A DNA stretch of 64,000 nucleotides from UBA4722 sp044221135. GTDB lineage: Bacteria; Pseudomonadota; Gammaproteobacteria; DSM-16500. The stretch's first letter is position 1. Each line of letters starts with the position of its first letter. The notes beneath the pieces were generated by a model. It saw nothing but the letters and a program-made list of their open reading frames with translations. It searched no databases and was not told where the DNA came from. Made by a program: the position numbers and the translations under genes. This document shows positions 1-8,367 of this stretch, one piece after another. The stretch is taken from positions 62,001 through 126,000 of the forward strand of contig JBGAPT010000002.1 of NCBI GenBank assembly GCA_044221135.1, given 5' to 3'.

Positions 1-562
1 GGTAGAAGCTGTTATTGAAGAAATTATCAAACCTACATTACCTGAAGAATGGATTAATAAAGACACGAAATTTTATGTTAATCCCACTGGACGTTTCGTC
101 ATCGGTGGTCCATTAGGTGATTGCGGCTTAACTGGCAGAAAAATTATTGTAGACTCTTACGGCGGTATGGCTCGCCATGGCGGCGGATGTTTTTCTGGTA
201 AAGATCCTTCAAAAGTAGATCGCTCTGCAGCGTATGCAGCACGTTATGTAGCAAAAAATATCGTTGCTGCAGGGATTGCTGACCGTTGTGAAATTCAAGT
301 TTCTTACGCTATTGGTGTTGCAGAGCCCATTTCAATCTATGTTGATACCTTTGGTACAGGAAAAATCCCAGATCACAAAATTATTAAACTGATCCGTGAA
401 CAGTTTGATTTACGTCCTTATGGCATTATTAAGATGCTTGATTTACTCAAACCCATGTATCGTCAAACAGCGAGCTACGGCCACTTTGGTAGAGAAGATA
501 TTAATGTAAGCTGGGAAAAAACAGATAAGGCAAATGAGTTGCGTAAAGCAGCTGAGTTTTGA
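1..562 (+). CDS. metK: S-adenosylmethionine synthetase, C-terminal part (5' end outside window)
   Basis: Makes S-adenosylmethionine from methionine and ATP in the cytoplasm. The reading frame is open from base 2 and ends at TGA 560-562, so about 186 C-terminal codons are visible. They carry the family signatures RFVIGGPLGDCGLTGRK and GGGCFSGKDPSKVDRS, then DRCEIQVSYAIGVAEP and YGHFGRE near the end. The glycine-rich motif has Cys where E. coli has Ala (GGGAFSGKD). The next gene is ahcY in the same direction, so SAM synthesis and SAH removal lie side by side. Identity is close to certain. Confidence 0.97.
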   Translation, partial: VEAVIEEIIKPTLPEEWINKDTKFYVNPTGRFVIGGPLGDCGLTGRKIIVDSYGGMARHGGGCFSGKDPSKVDRSAAYAARYVAKNIVAAGIADRCEIQVSYAIGVAEPISIYVDTFGTGKIPDHKIIKLIREQFDLRPYGIIKMLDLLKPMYRQTASYGHFGREDINVSWEKTDKANELRKAAEF

Positions 563-565
563 TTT

Positions 566-649
566 TATGCCGCGCGCCAGCAAAGCTGGCGCTTGCACTT
601 AAGGGGGAGAATCGCGATTCTCCCCCTTAAGAATCCCCCATCGCGTAAT
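566..649 (+). repeat. Two-hairpin intergenic repeat, copy A
   Basis: A short hairpin (GCGCCAGC 574-581, GCTGGCGC 585-592) is followed by a perfect 34-bp palindrome at 598-631 whose arms read CTTAAGGGGGAGAATCG, then the tail AATCCCCCATCGCG. The same plan recurs at 53848-53935 and, inverted, at 7306-7372, so it is a dispersed repeat. It may also terminate metK transcription, but there is no T-tract. Confidence 0.8.
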
Positions 650-654
650 CCGCT

Positions 655-684
655 GAAGAGGAATGAAGAGGAATGAAGAGGAAT
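655..684 (+). repeat. Three tandem GAAGAGGAAT units carrying the ahcY ribosome binding site
   Basis: The decamer GAAGAGGAAT is repeated perfectly at 655-664, 665-674 and 675-684. Each copy contains an AGAGGA Shine-Dalgarno-like core. The last one sits about 7 nt before the ATG at 690, so it probably serves that start; the other two are spare sites. Confidence 0.7.
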
Positions 685-689
685 TTTAA

Positions 690-2003
690 ATGAGTATAGG
701 AACAATTATGAAAATGAGCACAGATTATAAAGTCAGCGACATGAGTCTTGCAGAGTGGGGTCGCAAAGAAATTCAAATTGCTGAAACAGAAATGCCTGGA
801 TTAATGGCATTACGCGCAACCCATCAAAGCACAAAGCCTCTAAAAGGCGCACGCATCGTAGGTTGCTTACACATGACGGTACAAACAGCTGTGCTAATCG
901 AAACATTAACTGCTCTAGGTGCTGAAGTACGTTGGTCTTCCTGTAATATTTTTTCAACGCAAGACCATGCAGCCGCTGCAATTGCTAAAGCAGGTATTCC
1001 AGTGTTTGCTTGGAAAGGCGAAACAGAAGAAGAATACTGGTGGTGCGTTGAACAAAGCATTGTAGGTTCTGATAACTGGCGTCCTAACATGGTATTAGAT
1101 GATGGCGGCGATCTTACTTTATTACTGCATCAGAAATACCCCGAGCTATTAAAACAGATAAAAGGTGTTTCTGAAGAAACGACTACAGGCGTACACCGTT
1201 TATATGAAATGTTTAAAACAGGCACTTTAAAAATTCCTGCCATCAACGTAAATGATTCAGTGACTAAATCCAAATTTGATAACTTATATGGTTGCCGTGA
1301 ATCATTAGTAGATGGAATCAAGCGCGCAACAGATGTCATGATTGCTGGCAAAATTGCAGTGGTGTGTGGTTATGGCGATGTAGGTAAAGGCTGCGCACAT
1401 TCATTACGCGCACTCGGCGCAACGGTATTAATCACTGAAATTGATCCTATTTGTGCACTACAGGCTGCGATGGAAGGGTATCGTGTCGTTACAATGGATG
1501 ATGCAGCAGATAAAACCAATATTTTTGTTACCGCAACCGGCAACTGCAATGTCATCACACACGAACATATGCTAAAAATGCCAGACCAAGCCATTGTTTG
1601 CAACATTGGACATTTTGATTCAGAAATTGATGTTGCATCGTTACGCCAATACAAATGGGAAAACATCAAACCACAAGTAGACCATGTCATTTTTCCGACG
1701 GGTAAGCGAATTATCATTTTAGCTGAAGGACGATTAGTCAATTTAGGTTGTGCAACAGGGCATGCTAGCTTTGTTATGTCTACCTCATTTACAAATCAAG
1801 TGTTAGCACAGCTAGAATTGTGGCAGCATACTGATAAATACGCTGTGGGGGTGCATATCCTGCCTAAAAAACTAGATGAAATGGTTGCACGCTTGCATAT
1901 TGATAAATTAGGTGTGAAGCTCACAACACTCACTCAAGCACAAGCAGAATACCTTAATGTACCCGTGAATGGCCCTTATAAGCCGGAGCAGTATCGGTAT
2001 TAA
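690..2003 (+). CDS. ahcY: Adenosylhomocysteinase
   Basis: NAD-dependent hydrolysis of S-adenosylhomocysteine to adenosine and homocysteine, relieving product inhibition of methyltransferases. 437 aa, normal for the family. Visible motifs are DDGGDL (137-142), NDSVTKSK (188-195, containing the substrate-binding Lys and Asp), the NAD-binding loop GYGDVGKG (227-234), and the C-terminal KPEQYRY, whose Lys and Tyr reach into the neighbouring subunit. Three in-frame ATGs (690, 708, 714) are possible. 690 has the best Shine-Dalgarno, while 714 gives the classical N-terminus MSTDYKV. It follows metK after a repeat-filled 127-nt gap. Confidence 0.97.
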   Translation: MSIGTIMKMSTDYKVSDMSLAEWGRKEIQIAETEMPGLMALRATHQSTKPLKGARIVGCLHMTVQTAVLIETLTALGAEVRWSSCNIFSTQDHAAAAIAKAGIPVFAWKGETEEEYWWCVEQSIVGSDNWRPNMVLDDGGDLTLLLHQKYPELLKQIKGVSEETTTGVHRLYEMFKTGTLKIPAINVNDSVTKSKFDNLYGCRESLVDGIKRATDVMIAGKIAVVCGYGDVGKGCAHSLRALGATVLITEIDPICALQAAMEGYRVVTMDDAADKTNIFVTATGNCNVITHEHMLKMPDQAIVCNIGHFDSEIDVASLRQYKWENIKPQVDHVIFPTGKRIIILAEGRLVNLGCATGHASFVMSTSFTNQVLAQLELWQHTDKYAVGVHILPKKLDEMVARLHIDKLGVKLTTLTQAQAEYLNVPVNGPYKPEQYRY

Positions 2004-2010
2004 AGATAAT

Positions 2011-2054
2011 AAACCCATGCAGGATTAAGATAATTAATTTCTTCATGGGTTTTT
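2011..2054 (+). terminator. Probable terminator after ahcY
   Basis: AAACCCATG (2011-2019) pairs with CATGGGTTT (2044-2052) and is followed by more T. It lies 8 nt after the ahcY stop and before the convergent pilin gene. The loop is long (24 nt), which lowers confidence. Confidence 0.55.
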
Positions 2055-2084
2055 CATTAAAAATGACTTTAAGCAATTACTCTG

Positions 2085-2531
2085 TTATGCATTCACAGTG
2101 ACAGTCAAACTCCCACCAGTACAGGTAGGCGCAGGCGAATTAAGCTTACTATTTTGGCTTAGCAAAGCAATTAACTGGGTACAAACAACAGCATCTTGTG
2201 AAACAGTCATTACAATTTTATAAGAAGTGGAGTTAACGCCTGAAACGGTAACTGCTCCGCCCCATGGAGATGTGGGCATAGTACCTCCCAAGTACGGACT
2301 TAAATTAGCGTTGGCAACATTAGTGAATCCAGTAGCTGGCCCAGTTGCCAAAAAACTTTCTCCTGCCGCTGCAATAGCTGTAATAGTATTAAGTCCTGCA
2401 GCTATTTTTTGATTATTTGATGCCGATTGATAATAACGAATGGACATCACAATCACCATCGAGGCAATCGCTAAGACTAGCATGATTTCTAACAATGTCA
2501 CGCCAAATGCAACTTTATGAGATTTTTTCAT
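2085..2531 (-). CDS. Type IVb pilin-like protein (prepilin N-methylation domain)
   Basis: 148 aa from the ATG at 2531. An upstream start at 2603 would only add 24 residues in front of a normal prepilin leader. The short basic leader MKKSHKVAFG is followed by VTLLEIMLVLAIA with Glu at +5 after the Gly cleavage site, then a long hydrophobic helix. The segment YYQSASNNQK, an SPWGG motif and two C-terminal cysteines that could close a disulfide loop recall type IVb pilins such as BfpA rather than type IVa pilins. No pilus assembly, prepilin peptidase or ATPase gene is nearby, so the machinery must lie elsewhere. Pilin class is confident; the exact subtype is inference. Confidence 0.75.
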   Translation of the reverse strand: MKKSHKVAFGVTLLEIMLVLAIASMVIVMSIRYYQSASNNQKIAAGLNTITAIAAAGESFLATGPATGFTNVANANLSPYLGGTMPTSPWGGAVTVSGVNSTSYKIVMTVSQDAVVCTQLIALLSQNSKLNSPAPTCTGGSLTVTVNA

Positions 2532-2696
2532 AGCTGACTTTCCCTTTTTTAAAAATTCCAAGAATTCGAAAGTGACCTTTTCAACTATCCTATGTTCCAG
2601 CATTATGACAAATAAAGCAATAGACCTTGCATATTTATTGTTAAAGATTACTATGTACGACTTGGCTAAGCAATAGGTTAATACTCAGATTCATTT

Positions 2697-3386
2697 ATGA
2701 TCACCTATACTCAAAATTCAACTGCCTCAAGTATCGAAATCACGCCTAGCATCTCTGCTATAGGAAGTGTTATCTGGTTACACGGTTTAGGTGCTGATGG
2801 CCATGATTTTACCTCTATCGTGCCGCAATTCAATCTACCTGTGCATTTGCCCTTGCGTTTTATTTTTCCTCACGCTCCTTTAAAACCCGTTACTATCAAT
2901 AATGGTTATATCATGCGAGCGTGGTTTGATATCTATTCTATGCAAATTGATCAACGTATTGACCTAGCTGGGATTTCTGATTCAGTGAAAGCAGTAGAAC
3001 AATTAATTGAAAATGAACAGAGAAAAGGCATTCCAACAGAAAAAATTATCCTCGGTGGATTTTCTCAAGGTGCGGTCATTGCTTTAACAACAGGTTTGCG
3101 TTGTTTAAAAAAACTTGCGGGTATCATTGCTCTATCAGGGTACTTGCCCAATGCCGTACAAGAATTGTCAAATAGAAGTCAGGCTAATCAAGCAATACCT
3201 GTTTTTCTAGCTCACGGAACTGAAGATACAATCGTGCCTTTTATGTTGGGCCAAGCAACTGCAGCCGCTTTAGAAAAACACGGCATACCGGTTGATTGGC
3301 ATAGCTATAGCATGCCGCATTCACTATGCGCCAATGAAGTCAGCGATGTTGCAGCGTGGCTAATCAAACAAATAAGCCGCACCTAG
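2697..3386 (+). CDS. Carboxylesterase / acyl-protein thioesterase-like alpha/beta hydrolase
   Basis: 229 aa, the usual size of the phospholipase/carboxylesterase family that hydrolyses short esters or thioesters. WLHGLGADGHDF near the N-terminus forms the oxyanion region, GGFSQGA carries the nucleophilic Ser, HGTEDTIVPF the acid, and MPHSLC the catalytic His. No signal peptide is seen, so it is probably cytoplasmic. Its last 27 bases overlap the 3' end of the convergent barrel gene. The physiological substrate cannot be read from sequence. Confidence 0.88.
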   Translation: MITYTQNSTASSIEITPSISAIGSVIWLHGLGADGHDFTSIVPQFNLPVHLPLRFIFPHAPLKPVTINNGYIMRAWFDIYSMQIDQRIDLAGISDSVKAVEQLIENEQRKGIPTEKIILGGFSQGAVIALTTGLRCLKKLAGIIALSGYLPNAVQELSNRSQANQAIPVFLAHGTEDTIVPFMLGQATAAALEKHGIPVDWHSYSMPHSLCANEVSDVAAWLIKQISRT

Positions 3387-3968
3387 CGAAAACAGATCCA
3401 AATGACCCGTTGAATTATTACCATCTACTCTATTCCATTGCACATTCATAGCTACATTGGGCATAAATGAATAATCTCCGCCTACACCAAAATATAAATT
3501 GGTAGAGCGATGATTACCCGTACTCAGCGTTTCGCCATTGGCTGCAAGAAGCGCAGCATTCGTCGCCGTGACTTGTGCCTTAGCACGTGCAACACCTAAT
3601 TTAGCAAACACTTCAGCACCTGTTTCTTGAATTGGCATGATGGCTTTGCCCGCTAAGTCATAGGATGTAGCTTGATCTTTACCCACTTTAGTACCATTAA
3701 AATTAATAGTGCCAGCGGCATAAGAAGTGTAGCCTACCTCTGCAGCAAAATAAGGTATAAATTTATAACCGCCATTCAAATTCCAGCCCAAGCCTGTACT
3801 CGATATTGATGTATGCGCTGCATAAGAGACATTACTGATTTTTGATGCACCTAAATTACCTTCCAAATACCAACCCGTCGGTATCGGTACTGCGCCAATT
3901 GCAAGCGTTGACAAACCAAACGTTGCTGCACCTATCATGATGAATGTTATTTTTTTTATGCTCTTCAT
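3360..3968 (-). CDS. Outer-membrane beta-barrel protein (OmpA-like fold)
   Basis: 202 aa with a Lys-rich signal peptide (MKSIKKITF, hydrophobic stretch, cleavage near AIGA). Alternating hydrophobic beta-strands rich in Gly and aromatics follow (GWNLNGGYKF, AAEVGYTSY, LYFGVGGDYSF), ending close to an aromatic (YLFD), as in small 8-stranded barrels. AAAGGAT lies upstream of the ATG. A second small barrel gene follows in the same direction upstream at 4216-4746. Possibly an adhesin or porin-like surface antigen; no specific function is assigned. Confidence 0.75.
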   Translation of the reverse strand: MKSIKKITFIMIGAATFGLSTLAIGAVPIPTGWYLEGNLGASKISNVSYAAHTSISSTGLGWNLNGGYKFIPYFAAEVGYTSYAAGTINFNGTKVGKDQATSYDLAGKAIMPIQETGAEVFAKLGVARAKAQVTATNAALLAANGETLSTGNHRSTNLYFGVGGDYSFMPNVAMNVQWNRVDGNNSTGHLDLFSLGAAYLFD

Positions 3969-4047
3969 AATTTTTATCCTTTGGTAAATTCAAGTTGAGA
4001 GAAGGATGGTATAGAAATTTATTGCGGTAAACAAGAAAAAGAAAAGA

Positions 4048-4067
4048 AGTTCCTGCTAAAAAGCATG
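4048..4067 (+). repeat. Short dispersed repeat AGTTCCYGCTAAAAA
   Basis: AGTTCCTGCTAAAAAGCATG here matches, with one change, the inverted copy at 63081-63100. The first 15 bases also resemble the left arm of the hairpin at 53807-53835. Three related copies in 64 kb indicate a low-copy dispersed repeat. Confidence 0.55.
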
Positions 4068-4147
4068 AGAGCTATACTCATCACACTTCAAAATGCGAAG
4101 TTGTCATCCTGAACGAAGTGAAGGATAACAAACCAAAGGAATTACTG

Positions 4148-4191
4148 AAAAAAAATCCCTCATCTCAACAATTTAAAAATTGAAAGATGAG
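4148..4191 (-). terminator. Rho-independent terminator of the 4216-4746 barrel gene
   Basis: Read on the minus strand, CTCATCT...CAATTT...AAATTG...AGATGAG forms a long stem (outer arms 4159-4165 and 4185-4191), followed by eight T residues. It starts about 25 nt after the stop of the barrel gene, as expected for an intrinsic terminator. Confidence 0.85.
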
Positions 4192-4215
4192 AGATTATTT
4201 GTAGCTATTCAAAAT

Positions 4216-4746
4216 CTATTCAAACTTGTAGATCAAGCCTAGTTTAAATGCGTCTGATTTAGGTGATTTAGATGTTGAAACAGTGTTATAGGCAGTGAAT
4301 ACATACTCAGCACGCAAATCAATATTTTGCGTTGCAGTGGTTTGCATTCCTAAACCTAACTGACCGCCTGTTTTGTTTTGACCCACACTACTGAAATGTG
4401 ATCTGACAATACCTGCACGCACATATCCTAACGTATGATCACTGAACATGACTCCCGGCATAATGCTTGCGCCAAAGCCATACGTTGTTCTGAGATTATT
4501 ATTAGTTTTGGATAATGTACCCGTGAATGGCGTTACAAATACTTCGCCACCTAGATAAAGGTTTGTATTGATCGTAGCACCATAACCCGCAAAAATATCA
4601 GCAGGTACACCGCGAAAATTGCTACCAGAAGTAGAAGTCAATGTGTTAACACCTAAAGCTGCACCGACATAAGGTGAAGCACTGGCAAAAGCCATATTTG
4701 AACTCGCTGCTAAAATGACACTTGCAATAACTATTTTTTTAAACAT
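4216..4746 (-). CDS. Small outer-membrane beta-barrel protein
   Basis: 176 aa. The signal peptide (MFKKIVIASVILAASS to FASA) precedes a series of amphipathic strands (YVGAALGVN, LYLGGEVFV, GYVRAGIVRSHF, LRAEYVFTAY), and the protein ends in Tyr-Lys-Phe-Glu, close to the C-terminal aromatic expected for barrel assembly. AAGGAG lies 7 nt before the ATG, and a strong terminator follows, so it is a single-gene unit. It is similar in plan but not in sequence to the neighbouring barrel at 3360-3968. Specific function unknown. Confidence 0.75.
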   Translation of the reverse strand: MFKKIVIASVILAASSNMAFASASPYVGAALGVNTLTSTSGSNFRGVPADIFAGYGATINTNLYLGGEVFVTPFTGTLSKTNNNLRTTYGFGASIMPGVMFSDHTLGYVRAGIVRSHFSSVGQNKTGGQLGLGMQTTATQNIDLRAEYVFTAYNTVSTSKSPKSDAFKLGLIYKFE

Positions 4747-4916
4747 GTTTTAACTCCTTCGTGATTTTTATTTTTTTACATATGATTACATCAGATACGC
4801 ATAGTATAGGATTAATGATCAAGATTCAACTCTTGCTTAGCAACAACCCATCACCCCAAAAATTCTCTGTAACCGGGTTTTTATTTCGCGCCAGCGACTG
4901 GTGATGATTGACAAAA

Positions 4917-5963
4917 CTACTTAGCCTGATGCGACACAAACACTTCATTCAATTGCTTCGTCACCCGTATAAACGTTGTACGCTTTGATAATTCTTTCAA
5001 ACGATGCGCACCCACATAAGTACAAGTTGAACGAATGCCACCTAAAATATCCAGCACGGTATTTTTAACCGGACCTCGATAAGGAACATCCACCGATCGA
5101 CCTTCGCTTGCACGATACTCAGCCACTGAGCCATGGTATTTTTCCATTGCCTCTGCCGAACTCATCCCATAAAAACGCTTAAAACGAGCCCCGTCTTCTT
5201 CAATCACATCACCCAGACACTCATCATGACCAGAAAACATACCTCCTAACATGACAAAATCAGCACCTGCAGCAAACGCTTTTGCCACATCACCCGGTGA
5301 AGTACAACCCCCATCCGCACAAACATGTCCGCCCAGCCCATGCGCCGCATCTGCACATTCAATAATAGCGGACAATTGCGGATAACCAACGCCCGTCTTT
5401 TCACGCGTGGTACACACTGAACCAGGCCCAATACCAATTTTAACAACATCAGCACCTGATAAAATGAGTTCTTCCACCATTTCACCCGTCACGACATTAC
5501 CTGCCATAATCAATGTATTGGGATAAGCATCCCGCAAGCGCTTCAGGAAATCTACGAAACGTTCGGTATAGCCATTTGCGACATCCAGACAAATCATATT
5601 GGCTTTTGCCATTTTAATGATTTCCTGCGCTTTACTAAAATCATCTTCTGATATGCCCACTGAAACAAACGAAGCAGCAATAGCGTCTGGATGACGGGTC
5701 GCAAAAATTTGCCAATCAGCAGGGGATATAAACTTATCTATTGCTGTTAACAAACCATGTTTAGACAATGCAGTTGCCATTTCAAACGTACCTGTATGAT
5801 CCATATTGGCTGCAATAATCGGCACACCTTTCCAGGTTGCACCTGAATTTTTAAAGCGAAACTCTCTCTCAAGTGAGACTTCTGAGCGCGATGTGAGCAC
5901 ACTGCGCTTAGGTCTAATCAAAACATCTTTGAAATCTAGCTTAACATCATATTCGATACGCAT
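4917..5963 (-). CDS. guaC: GMP reductase
   Basis: NADPH-dependent deamination of GMP to IMP in purine salvage. 348 aa, collinear with E. coli GuaC from the N-terminal LDFKDVLIRPKR onward. The catalytic Cys lies in GIGPGSVCTT (C184), followed by the family-specific KTGVGYPQLSA and ADGGCT. MLGGMFSGHDE and YRGPVKNT are also GuaC-like. Only 2 nt separate it from rsmB, so the two are co-transcribed. GMP reductase is preferred over the related IMP dehydrogenase because CBS domains are absent and the length fits. Confidence 0.95.
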   Translation of the reverse strand: MRIEYDVKLDFKDVLIRPKRSVLTSRSEVSLEREFRFKNSGATWKGVPIIAANMDHTGTFEMATALSKHGLLTAIDKFISPADWQIFATRHPDAIAASFVSVGISEDDFSKAQEIIKMAKANMICLDVANGYTERFVDFLKRLRDAYPNTLIMAGNVVTGEMVEELILSGADVVKIGIGPGSVCTTREKTGVGYPQLSAIIECADAAHGLGGHVCADGGCTSPGDVAKAFAAGADFVMLGGMFSGHDECLGDVIEEDGARFKRFYGMSSAEAMEKYHGSVAEYRASEGRSVDVPYRGPVKNTVLDILGGIRSTCTYVGAHRLKELSKRTTFIRVTKQLNEVFVSHQAK

Positions 5964-5965
5964 AA

Positions 5966-7267
5966 TTAACTTAATCCTCTACTTAATCGGGCAAAATAAA
6001 AACCATCCATATCATGCATTCCAGGTAAAATTTGTCTTCCAATTGCACACGCTTTTCCCCAATTCACCCTGATTTTTTCCTCTGCTGCATCCTTATGAGA
6101 CATCAAAAAAGCCTGCAAAACAGTCCTATTTTCTTCAGGAAGAATAGAGCATGTCGCATACACTAACAAACCGCCCGGTTTCAATAAACCCCAAGCCGTA
6201 TTTAATAACCGTGTTTGTTCGTGTACTAGTTTGGCAATATCTGTAGCGCGACGCAATATTTTAATGTCAGGATGGCGGCGAATAACGCCGCTTGCTGAGC
6301 AAGGTGCATCTAACAAAATCCTGTCAAATAATTGGCCTTTAGACCACTCTTTATCATTCGCATCTGCGCAAATGCAAGTGGCCAGCAATTGCAAACGCGC
6401 TAAATTATTGCGCACATCCTGTAAGCGTTTTTCATCACGATCAACGGCAACCAGCTCGATACCCGGTTGAAGTTCCAAAATATGGGCTGTTTTTCCGCCA
6501 GGTGCAGCACATATGTCTAGCACACGTAGTCCAGGTTTAAGTTCAAGTAATTCCACCGCTAACTGGGCAGCCCCATCTTGCACCGACACTTCACCTATTA
6601 AAAAACCCGGCAAGTCTTGCACACCGATTGGCTGCTCTAAAATAATGCCTGCCTGCGTTTCTGGCATGATTCGAGCGCTCATATTATTCGCTGTTAATTT
6701 TTCAAGATAACGTTCACGAGAAATGTGTTTTTGATTCACACGTAATGCGAAAGGAGGGTGTTGATTATTCGCTGTTAAAATATCTTGCCATTCCAATAGC
6801 CAATTTTTTTGTAATTGATCAATAATCCATTGTGGGTGCGCATATAAAGTCACTAGACTTTGCTGCATTTTTTCATTTAACTCTACCACTGAACGTTGAT
6901 AGCTGCGCAGTACCGCATTCACCAGCCCTTTTGCCCATGGTTTTTTAAATGCTTGCGCTGCAGATACTGTTTCATCTAATACAGCATGAGCAGGTACACG
7001 CATCTCAGTGAGTTGATATAAGCCGACTAAAATCAAACAATGAATATCTTGATCTTTGAGCTTAAGTGGCTTTTCAAGCAGAGAATGTGCTAAGGCATCA
7101 AGGCGATAATACCAGCGACATACACCATAACACAGCGCCTGCAGAAAACTTTGATCACGCACATCATGCACACGTGTGAGTGTTTCTGGCAAACAATCGC
7201 TTAAAGATCGCCCATGCACTAGCACTTGATACACCGTGCGCGCAGCGAGCATACGTAGATTAATCAT
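5966..7267 (-). CDS. rsmB: 16S rRNA (cytosine-967-C5) methyltransferase
   Basis: Methylates C967 of 16S rRNA using SAM. 433 aa. The N-terminal about 140 residues form a NusB-like RNA-binding domain (VLDETVSAAQAF). The Rossmann methyltransferase domain shows CAAPGGKTAH (SAM loop, about 253-262), AVDRDEKR, DAPCSASG with C323, and YATCSILPEEN with C373, the two cysteines of the m5C mechanism. It follows fmt as in many gammaproteobacteria, but a repeat has inserted between them, and it runs straight into guaC. Confidence 0.95.
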   Translation of the reverse strand: MINLRMLAARTVYQVLVHGRSLSDCLPETLTRVHDVRDQSFLQALCYGVCRWYYRLDALAHSLLEKPLKLKDQDIHCLILVGLYQLTEMRVPAHAVLDETVSAAQAFKKPWAKGLVNAVLRSYQRSVVELNEKMQQSLVTLYAHPQWIIDQLQKNWLLEWQDILTANNQHPPFALRVNQKHISRERYLEKLTANNMSARIMPETQAGIILEQPIGVQDLPGFLIGEVSVQDGAAQLAVELLELKPGLRVLDICAAPGGKTAHILELQPGIELVAVDRDEKRLQDVRNNLARLQLLATCICADANDKEWSKGQLFDRILLDAPCSASGVIRRHPDIKILRRATDIAKLVHEQTRLLNTAWGLLKPGGLLVYATCSILPEENRTVLQAFLMSHKDAAEEKIRVNWGKACAIGRQILPGMHDMDGFYFARLSRGLS

Positions 7268-7305
7268 CAGTCATTCTCGTTGAATATTTTTAACATCAAT
7301 TTCAT

Positions 7306-7372
7306 CTCGCGATGGAGGATTGTCAAGGAGAAGAATCGTGATTCTCCTCTTTGACTGCAAACCCGCGCACCA
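7306..7372 (-). repeat. Two-hairpin intergenic repeat, copy C (inverted, decayed)
   Basis: An imperfect palindrome at 7323-7354 with GAATCGTGATTC at its centre lies in the rsmB-fmt gap. Its flank CTCGCGATGGAGGATT (7306-7321) is the reverse complement of the tail of copy A with few changes, so this is the same family in the opposite orientation and more diverged. Confidence 0.65.
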
Positions 7373-7374
7373 CG

Positions 7375-8316
7375 TTATATTAACACGCTGCCAACCGTAA
7401 AATTGTTTTGTCTGGCATTGAGGATATCGGCAACAGGAAGCATGCGCCCTCCTGGTAATTGAATTTTTAACAAACGTAAAACATTTTTTCCTGTTGCAAC
7501 ATCGATACCATTTGCATTGGCTTGTAAAATTTCACCCGGTTTATATTGATTCATGGCTTTTTCTATTACCGCTGCTTCCCATATACGTATCACCTGCTCA
7601 CCTTCTCGAACAAAAGCAACTGGCCAAGGATTAAATGCGCGCACTTTACGCGCTAATTCATCTGCTGAAAAATGCCAATCTAGCTGCGCTTCTTCTTTTG
7701 TAATTTTATCTGCATAAGTGGCTAACGCTTCATTTTGAATTTCAGGCTTGAGATGAGGCAGCTGATTTAAAGTGGCTAATATCGCCTCTGCACCCAGATC
7801 AGCCAAACGGTCATGAATCATTTCACTGGTATCCATTGATTGAATGGCGTACTCCATTTTATAAAGCATGGGGCCTGTATCCAACCCTTTTTCCATCTGC
7901 ATGATTGTCACACCCGTTTTTTTATCATTTGCCAAAATTGCACGTTGAATAGGAGCAGCACCGCGCCAACGCGGCAAGAGTGAAGCGTGAATATTAATAC
8001 AACCCAAACGAGGTGCTTGCAAAATAGCGGAGGGCAGTATGAGGCCATAAGCAGCAACGATCATCACATCGGATTGCATTTGTTGTATAACAGCTTGCTC
8101 ATTCGCATCACGCAGACTAACTGGTTGATGGATAGGTAAGTGATGCTGCAATGCGAATGCTTTCACTGGGCTTGCAGTTAATCTCCGACCACGCCCGGCG
8201 GGACGATCAGGCTGCGTATAAACAGCTATAACTTGGTGCGGTGATTCAAGCAATGCCTGGAGCGCAGTGACAGCAAACGCTGGTGTTCCAGCGAAAATAA
8301 TTTTTAAAGGTTGCAT
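7375..8316 (-). CDS. fmt: Methionyl-tRNA formyltransferase
   Basis: Formylates initiator Met-tRNA with 10-formyl-THF. 313 aa, the standard length. FAGTPAFA at the N-terminus, the catalytic segment INIHASLLPRWRGAAPIQ (N108, H110) and D146 in KGLDTGPM are all in place. The C-terminal about 100 residues form the tRNA-binding OB-like domain. The usual partner def is not adjacent; upstream is hemY. It is probably read with rsmB and guaC. Confidence 0.96.
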   Translation of the reverse strand: MQPLKIIFAGTPAFAVTALQALLESPHQVIAVYTQPDRPAGRGRRLTASPVKAFALQHHLPIHQPVSLRDANEQAVIQQMQSDVMIVAAYGLILPSAILQAPRLGCINIHASLLPRWRGAAPIQRAILANDKKTGVTIMQMEKGLDTGPMLYKMEYAIQSMDTSEMIHDRLADLGAEAILATLNQLPHLKPEIQNEALATYADKITKEEAQLDWHFSADELARKVRAFNPWPVAFVREGEQVIRIWEAAVIEKAMNQYKPGEILQANANGIDVATGKNVLRLLKIQLPGGRMLPVADILNARQNNFTVGSVLI

Positions 8317-8367
8317 TAAAGGTATACATGCTTTATCAAGTAAGAATAGAAGTGTAGCATAATATTG

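Noticed and set aside
563..689. SAM or SAH riboswitch upstream of ahcY
   Set aside because: The 127-nt gap is accounted for by the two-hairpin repeat and the tandem decamers; no riboswitch core was recognised.
4101..4130. GTTGTCATCCTGAACGAAGTGAAGGATAAC as a regulatory operator
   Set aside because: It is inverted only at its outer ends and resembles a common dispersed intergenic repeat; no second copy in the window is close enough to support a family.
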